A stretch of DNA of 9,693 nucleotides from Anaerolineae bacterium (GTDB lineage: Bacteria > Chloroflexota > Anaerolineae > 4572-78 > J111), in contig JAGRBY010000242.1 in the NCBI GenBank assembly GCA_020433835.1, forward strand, positions 1-9,693, read 5' to 3'. Every line of letters begins with the position of its first letter. Within the stretch, counting starts at the first letter, position 1. Positions 6,338-9,693 of this stretch are shown here, one piece after another. A model generated the notes under the pieces. The model worked only from the letters and a program-made list of their open reading frames with translations, made no database searches and was not told the origin of the DNA. The position numbers and the translations under genes are program-made.

Positions 6338-7828
6338 ATGGCCGTACAAACTATGCCCCGGCGCAGACGCAGCAGTTTATCATCCGCACTGGTTATTACG
6401 CGACGCGAACTGCGTGACAGCTTAAAGGATTGGCGTATCGTCACCCCCATCCTCATCCTCACCCTCATCTTCCCCTTTCTGATGGACTTCACCTCACGCT
6501 GGGCCACCAATTGGGTCTCGCGCTTTACCGACCCCATTCTGGTTGAGCGGATCAACCCCTTTCTGCTGATGATTGTGGGCTTCTTCCCCATCTCCTTCTC
6601 CCTTATCATTGCCTTAGAGTCTTTTGTGGGCGAAAAGGAGCGCAACAGCATCGAGCCGATCCTGTCGATGCCGTTAACCGACCTGGAGCTGTACCTGGGC
6701 AAGATGCTATCATCGTTGATGCTGCCGCTGATGGCCAGCTACCTGGGCATTACCGTTTTCCTCGTTAGCCGCTTTTTTACCTCGCCGCCGTGGGTGCCGC
6801 CGTTGGAGTTGGCTATTTTGATGTTCCTGCTCAATACGGTCGAGGCCCTGGTCATGGTTTCGGGGGCGGTGGTCGTTTCCAGCCAAACCACCAGCGTGCG
6901 AGCGGCCAACCTGCTGGCCAGCTTTATCATCATCCCTATGGCTCTGCTCATCCAGGCGCAGAGCATCGTTATGTTTTACGCTGAATATCAGGCGCTGTGG
7001 TGGTTTGTTTTTGTCTTGCTCGTTATCGATTTGATCCTGATTCGGATGGGGATTCGCATCTTCAATCGCGAGGATATCCTCTCGAAAGAGTTGGATGAGC
7101 TGCATATTCGCACGATATGGCGTGACTTTAAAGGATACTTCCTGCGCCCGCCGGAATTTGCGGCCAAACCGAGCAATACAGCGGTGGCCAAATTTGATAT
7201 CCTGCGTTTTTACCGGCACGATATCCCCTACCTTATCCGTGACCAGGCCATGGCCTTTGGTTTGGTGTTTATTGCTATCGCGAGCGCCATCATCCTGGGC
7301 AGCATCTTCGCCCGCCAATTTCCCATCCCGGCCAGCGCCTTCTCGTTAGAGGATGTTTCGCCCGAGACCTTCAAGAGTGTTCAACACATTCGCTTTCTGC
7401 CGGAAATTTCAACCACCGCGATCTTCTTCAACAACCTGCGGGTAATTGTGCTGGGCGGTATTGTCAGCGTCTTCTCCTTTGGCGCTTTAACGCTGCTTTT
7501 AACGCTGGTTAATGCCGGGCTGGTGAGTTTTTTGATTGCGCAAGTGATCCAACTCAACTACAATCCCTGGATATTTATGGGGGCCTTTATCTTGCCCCAC
7601 GGCATCTTTGAGATTCCGGCCATCATCATTGGCATGACCTTTGCCTTGCGGATAGGCGCGTCGCTCATTTCACCGCCTCAGGGTTTGGATATCGGCCAGT
7701 CGCTGCTGCTGACTACGGCTAACTTTATCAAGGTTCTTATCTTTCTTATTGTTCCGCTGCTGTTGCTGGCCGGTTACATTGAAGCCAACATCACTCCCCA
7801 AATTGTTCTTGCCGTTTACGGTGGCTAG
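6338..7828 (+). CDS. ABC-2-type permease fused to a SpoIIM-like membrane domain
   Basis: A 496-residue membrane protein with two recognisable halves. Residues ~15-240 resemble an ABC-2 / NatB-type export permease: a cytoplasmic start (ITRRELRDSLKDWR), then about six helices, with the hallmark loop ESFVGEKERNSIEPILSMPL (94-113) and LELYLGK. A cytoplasmic linker (~240-300, charged) follows. Residues ~301-496 resemble the SpoIIM (DUF95) domain: a helix at 303-324, an extracytoplasmic loop, FFNNLRVIVLGG (363-374), then ILPHGIFEIPAIIIG (418-432), its characteristic motif, and a final helix ending GYIEANITP. ABC-2 permeases need a separate ATPase, which is not next to this gene. SpoIIM acts in engulfment in spore formers, but the domain is widespread in non-sporulating bacteria with unknown role. 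The ATG at 6338 has GGAG (6324-6327) with a 10-nt spacer. Substrate unknown. Confidence 0.85.
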   Translation: MAVQTMPRRRRSSLSSALVITRRELRDSLKDWRIVTPILILTLIFPFLMDFTSRWATNWVSRFTDPILVERINPFLLMIVGFFPISFSLIIALESFVGEKERNSIEPILSMPLTDLELYLGKMLSSLMLPLMASYLGITVFLVSRFFTSPPWVPPLELAILMFLLNTVEALVMVSGAVVVSSQTTSVRAANLLASFIIIPMALLIQAQSIVMFYAEYQALWWFVFVLLVIDLILIRMGIRIFNREDILSKELDELHIRTIWRDFKGYFLRPPEFAAKPSNTAVAKFDILRFYRHDIPYLIRDQAMAFGLVFIAIASAIILGSIFARQFPIPASAFSLEDVSPETFKSVQHIRFLPEISTTAIFFNNLRVIVLGGIVSVFSFGALTLLLTLVNAGLVSFLIAQVIQLNYNPWIFMGAFILPHGIFEIPAIIIGMTFALRIGASLISPPQGLDIGQSLLLTTANFIKVLIFLIVPLLLLAGYIEANITPQIVLAVYGG

Positions 7829-7869
7829 AGTAAGAAAATTGAGGCATCAGTTGTAGATGCTTGGGGGGA

Positions 7870-7994
7870 TAGGCTGAGGCTGAGGCTAAGGCTAAGGAAA
7901 AGCGTTGTTTTGATCACGCAACCGGATCACCTAAAACGCGTCTGCGCCGGATAAAACCCTTTTATCTCGGCCTTAGCCTCAGCCTTAGCCTTAC
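7870..7994. repeat. Inverted GGCTGA/GGCTAA hexamer arrays (possible terminator)
   Basis: The left arm (7871-7897) consists of GGCTGA and GGCTAA hexamers in tandem; the right arm (7970-7993) carries the complementary TTAGCC/TCAGCC units. The best pairing, AGGCTGAGGCTAAGGC with its complement, is a perfect 16 bp, with other registers possible because of the repeats. About 70 nt separate the arms. It follows the permease stop by ~40 nt and precedes the next gene, so it may end or insulate transcription. Confidence 0.6.
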
Positions 7995-8003
7995 AAAACG
8001 ACC

Positions 8004-8032
8004 TTGCCATCGTAGCTATAGATAAACATATT
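8004..8032 (+). promoter_or_regulatory. Candidate promoter of the OCD-family gene
   Basis: TTGCCA (8004-8009, five of six to TTGACA) is followed after 17 nt by CATATT (8027-8032, four of six to TATAAT). The predicted leader is ~25 nt, ending in GAGG (8052-8055) seven bases before the ATG at 8063. Position and spacing fit; the hexamers are only moderate matches. Confidence 0.35.
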
Positions 8033-8062
8033 ACGCTAAACACCCTAAAACGAGGTTTCTCC

Positions 8063-9043
8063 ATGCAAATCCGCATTCTGTCTGCTGATGATGTTCACCG
8101 CGCCATGCCTATGGCTCAGGCTATTGAGGTAATGCGCAGCGCCTTTGGTCAACTTTCGGCCAATCGGGCCGATGTGCCGCTGCGCACCCGCTTATACACT
8201 GACAACGGCCTTTTGCTGCTGATGCCGGCCTTCCTTAGAGACAGCCGGGAACTGGGTATGAAGGTCGTTTCAATATGGAGCGACAACCCGCGCAAGGGGT
8301 TACCGGCCATTATTGCCGTGGCCCTGGTGCTGGACCCCGATACCGGCGAACCGCGGGCCATTGTCAACGGCGAAGCCTTAACCGCCATCCGTACCGGAGC
8401 CGGCGGCGGCCTGGCGGCAGAGCTGCTGGCCCGCCCCGAGGCCGAGGTTGTGACTGTTTTTGGCTCCGGGGTGCAAGCGCGGGCGCAGCTTGAAGCCGTG
8501 TGCGTGGTGCGCCCCATCAAAACCGTGCGCATTGTGGGCCGCACCCCCTCTTCCGTGGCCGCGTTTGCCGATGAGGTACGCGCCTGGCCCATTGCGCCTC
8601 AGGTAGAACTGCCGGCCACCCGCCGCGCGGCGGTTGAAGGTGCCGACATCATCATCACCGCTACCTCGTCAGACAAGCCGGTGTTTGACGGCAACGATCT
8701 CTCGCCCGGAACCCACATTACCGGCGTTGGCTCATACGCCCCCCACATGCAAGAGGTCGATACCGTTACGGTCAAAAGGGCCAAAGTTGTGGTCGATTCG
8801 CTGCAAGCCTGTTTGGCTGAAGCCGGCGATTTGCTGATCCCCCTGGAAAAGAACCTCATCAGCAAAGTTGATATCCACGGTGAGCTTGGCTCGATTGTCA
8901 ACGGCCAAATTCCGGGCCGCGAGTCGCCCGAAGAGATCACCTTCTTCAAATCCGTGGGCGTGGCGGTGCAAGACGCCTCCGCCGCCACGGCCATTCTGCG
9001 CGAAGCCGAAGCCAAAGGGTTGGGAACGCTGGGCTCGCTCTAA
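8063..9043 (+). CDS. Ornithine cyclodeaminase / mu-crystallin family protein
   Basis: A 326-residue NAD(P)-dependent enzyme of the OCD/mu-crystallin family, close to the usual 310-350 length. A substrate-binding start (residues 1-~125) includes RTRLY (41-45), GMKVVS with K67, and EALTAIRTGAGGGLAAELLA (104-123), the most conserved family block. The Rossmann domain follows with VFGSGVQARAQLEA (132-145), IVGRT (157-161), ADIIITATSS (194-203), then THITGVGSYAPHMQEVD (217-233). Members include ornithine cyclodeaminase, archaeal alanine dehydrogenase, 1-pyrroline-2-carboxylate/ketimine reductases and siderophore or opine enzymes. In true ornithine cyclodeaminase the loop after THIT-x-VG carries a catalytic Asp (a GGDxPGKxE-like segment); here the aligned position is Tyr225, so reductase activity on a cyclic imine or keto acid seems more likely than cyclodeamination. 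That alignment is from memory. GAGG lies seven bases before the ATG. It appears monocistronic, so context gives no substrate. Confidence 0.9.
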   Translation: MQIRILSADDVHRAMPMAQAIEVMRSAFGQLSANRADVPLRTRLYTDNGLLLLMPAFLRDSRELGMKVVSIWSDNPRKGLPAIIAVALVLDPDTGEPRAIVNGEALTAIRTGAGGGLAAELLARPEAEVVTVFGSGVQARAQLEAVCVVRPIKTVRIVGRTPSSVAAFADEVRAWPIAPQVELPATRRAAVEGADIIITATSSDKPVFDGNDLSPGTHITGVGSYAPHMQEVDTVTVKRAKVVVDSLQACLAEAGDLLIPLEKNLISKVDIHGELGSIVNGQIPGRESPEEITFFKSVGVAVQDASAATAILREAEAKGLGTLGSL

Positions 9044-9092
9044 ATCGCTCTGTCGCCGCTGATAGAGCCGTATCGATTACGACTTCGCAATG
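9044..9092. other. Short spacer after the OCD-family gene
   Basis: Nothing recognisable; it leads into the palindromic repeat pair at 9093-9159. Confidence 0.3.
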
Positions 9093-9159
9093 TGCACAAC
9101 AAGTTGCTAAATTGTTTGTATTTTTGGGTCAATGAGAGGCACAAATTAGCAATTTGTGC
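9093..9159. repeat. Two related palindromic repeats; hairpin possibly terminating the OCD gene
   Basis: GCACAAATT-AGC-AATTTGTGC (9139-9159) is a perfect 9-bp stem with a 3-nt loop. An imperfect related copy in inverted orientation (GCACAACAAGTTGCTAAATTGT, split here as GCACAACAAG and TTGCTAAATTGT) lies at 9093-9114, so the pair could also form a larger hairpin. The site is ~95 nt after the OCD-family stop. There is no U-run directly after the perfect stem; a T-run (9118-9125) lies between the copies. It looks like a dispersed palindromic repeat. Confidence 0.5.
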
Positions 9160-9242
9160 TACCAAACATCTGATTTCCTGCCAACGGCGTAAGTTCTATC
9201 TATTTTGAGGCGAACAACAGGCACAATCGTTGTGAATCAGGG

Positions 9243-9410
9243 CATGTAGAATTTTGCAAGAGGTGATCACGATGTTGATCGGGTCATGTAAAATCTTGCA
9301 AGAGGTGATCACGATGTTGATCAGGGCATGTAGAATTCTGCAAGAGGTGATCACGATGTTGATCAGGGCATGTAAAATTCTGCAAGAGGTCATGACGATG
9401 TTGATCAGGG
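9243..9410. repeat. 42-bp tandem repeat, four copies
   Basis: Four head-to-tail 42-bp units begin at CATGTA/CATG positions 9243, 9285, 9327 and 9369; a fifth CATG at 9411 starts a copy that diverges at once. A degenerate partial unit seems to precede the array (AATCAGGG before 9243). Each unit has the core CAAGAGGTGATCACGATG followed by TTGATC. Copies 1-3 carry the 8-bp palindrome GTGATCAC (9263-9270, 9305-9312, 9347-9354); copy 4 has GTCATGAC (9389-9396), also a perfect palindrome. Bases after CATGTA alternate G, A, G, A among copies. Because 42 is a multiple of 3, the array is open on both strands as 14-residue repeats, but no start signal supports translation. Confidence 0.9.
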
Positions 9411-9443
9411 CATGCACCGGGCAAAGGTACTATGTGCTCGCTT

Positions 9444-9542
9444 CTATGGGTAAGTCATTGGGCGGCAGGGGCGGCATGCCGGTTTTTTTACCATCATTTT
9501 AGAATTGAGCATCAACCGGTCAAGCCGCTGCTGGGTAATCAT
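9444..9542 (-). pseudogene. 32-codon frame with a strong RBS; possible gene remnant
   Basis: On the minus strand ATG at 9542 has GGAGG (plus-strand CCTCC, 9552-9556) with a 9-nt spacer, an excellent start signal. The frame reads MITQQRLDRLMLNSKMMV and then a low-complexity Cys/Pro/Arg stretch before TAG at 9444-9446. The opening looks protein-like and the rest does not, as if a gene start had been cut off by the GC-rich CGGCATGCCG tract (9472-9481). It follows the edge CDS on the same strand by 52 nt. It could equally be a chance frame. Confidence 0.25.
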
Positions 9543-9594
9543 CCCCGTCTCCCTCCATCGTCATGAAGCGCTTTGACGGTTTGCAAGTGCAGTG

Positions 9595-9693
9595 TTACTC
9601 CTCTAACGTGGCTCCCGCTGCCTCAGGATTAAAACCGGCGGGCCATTGGGTGTTTTGGTCGTACCGGGCTTCCCGTAAATTGGCCGTGGGTAA
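9595..9693 (-). CDS. C-terminal end of an unknown minus-strand gene (truncated by window edge)
   Basis: The minus-strand frame is open from the right edge to TAA at 9595-9597, giving 32 residues, TANLREARYDQNTQWPAGF followed by an acidic Ala/Glu-rich end. The mixed, charged composition is typical of a real C-terminus, unlike the competing plus-strand frame from 9563. I do not recognise the family from so short a stretch, and the start lies outside the window. Confidence 0.45.
   Translation of the reverse strand, partial: LPTANLREARYDQNTQWPAGFNPEAAGATLEE

Noticed and set aside
6710..7318. 202-codon minus-strand frame opposite the permease gene
   Set aside because: Rich in His, Gln, Asn and Asp as expected of antisense to hydrophobic codons; no recognisable domain.
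8149..9015. 147- and 138-codon minus-strand frames opposite the OCD-family gene
   Set aside because: Low-complexity Ser/Thr/Ala/Arg antisense shadows of a GC-rich gene.
9243..9410. CRISPR array
   Set aside because: The 42-bp units are directly adjacent with no unique spacers.
9254..9502. Plus-strand frame of 82 codons across the 42-bp repeats (and the 73-codon minus-strand frame 9196-9417)
   Set aside because: Both are open only because the repeat length is a multiple of 3. Neither has a ribosome binding site, and the changes between copies fit a conserved DNA palindrome better than a protein.
9563..9693. Plus-strand frame of 43 codons open at the right edge
   Set aside because: No Shine-Dalgarno sequence before the ATG, and the minus-strand frame over the same bases has a more natural composition.
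1..9693. tRNA, rRNA or riboswitch
   Set aside because: I saw no cloverleaf with a T-loop GTTCRANYC pattern, rRNA core or familiar riboswitch motif in the gaps, though reading by eye could miss a divergent structured RNA.

Overview
The window looks like a bacterial chromosome fragment, most likely from a Chloroflexota (Anaerolineae-type) genome or MAG. The strongest clue is an 872-codon membrane ORF with the 'YYY' signature of the DUF2298 / Chlor_Arch_YYY family, which is concentrated in Chloroflexi and archaea. Moderately GC-rich coding DNA, Shine-Dalgarno-led genes and roomy, repeat-rich intergenic DNA fit this. The taxonomic call is inference from families, not from a marker gene.

Layout. 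(1) 1-1833, plus strand: the 3' part of a LysM-domain gene, then after only 2 nt a complete BchI/ChlI-type AAA+ ATPase; the two are probably co-translated. (2) 1834-3264: a visibly AT-rich islet with three small minus-strand genes of 90, 70 and 57 codons. None is recognised, but each has a Shine-Dalgarno sequence. The 57-codon gene encodes a one-helix membrane protein. Upstream of it is non-coding DNA full of short perfect dyads, ending in a strong hairpin. (3) 3265-5835, minus strand: the large DUF2298 polytopic membrane protein. (4) 5836-6337: a divergent intergenic region with an extended -10 promoter on the minus strand, a perfect TATAAT on the plus strand, and an 81-bp MITE-like element inserted directly against that TATAAT. 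(5) 6338-7828, plus strand: an ABC-2-type permease fused to a SpoIIM-like membrane domain. (6) 7829-8062: an intergenic spacer built from GGCTGA/GGCTAA hexamers in inverted orientation. (7) 8063-9043, plus strand: an ornithine cyclodeaminase / mu-crystallin family dehydrogenase whose usual catalytic Asp position is not Asp. (8) 9044-9693: non-coding DNA with related palindromes, a four-copy 42-bp tandem repeat, and the probable 3' end of a minus-strand gene at the window edge.

The genes do not form one obvious pathway. The LysM/ATPase pair is the only clear operon; the others look like single-gene units separated by repeats. No complete new multi-gene system can be demonstrated. The most unusual signals are: the 42-bp repeat, in which the divergent copy keeps an 8-bp palindrome through a paired change; the MITE abutting a -10 box; the ABC-2/SpoIIM fusion; and the islet of three orphan small genes, one of which was found only by reading below the usual ORF length cutoff.
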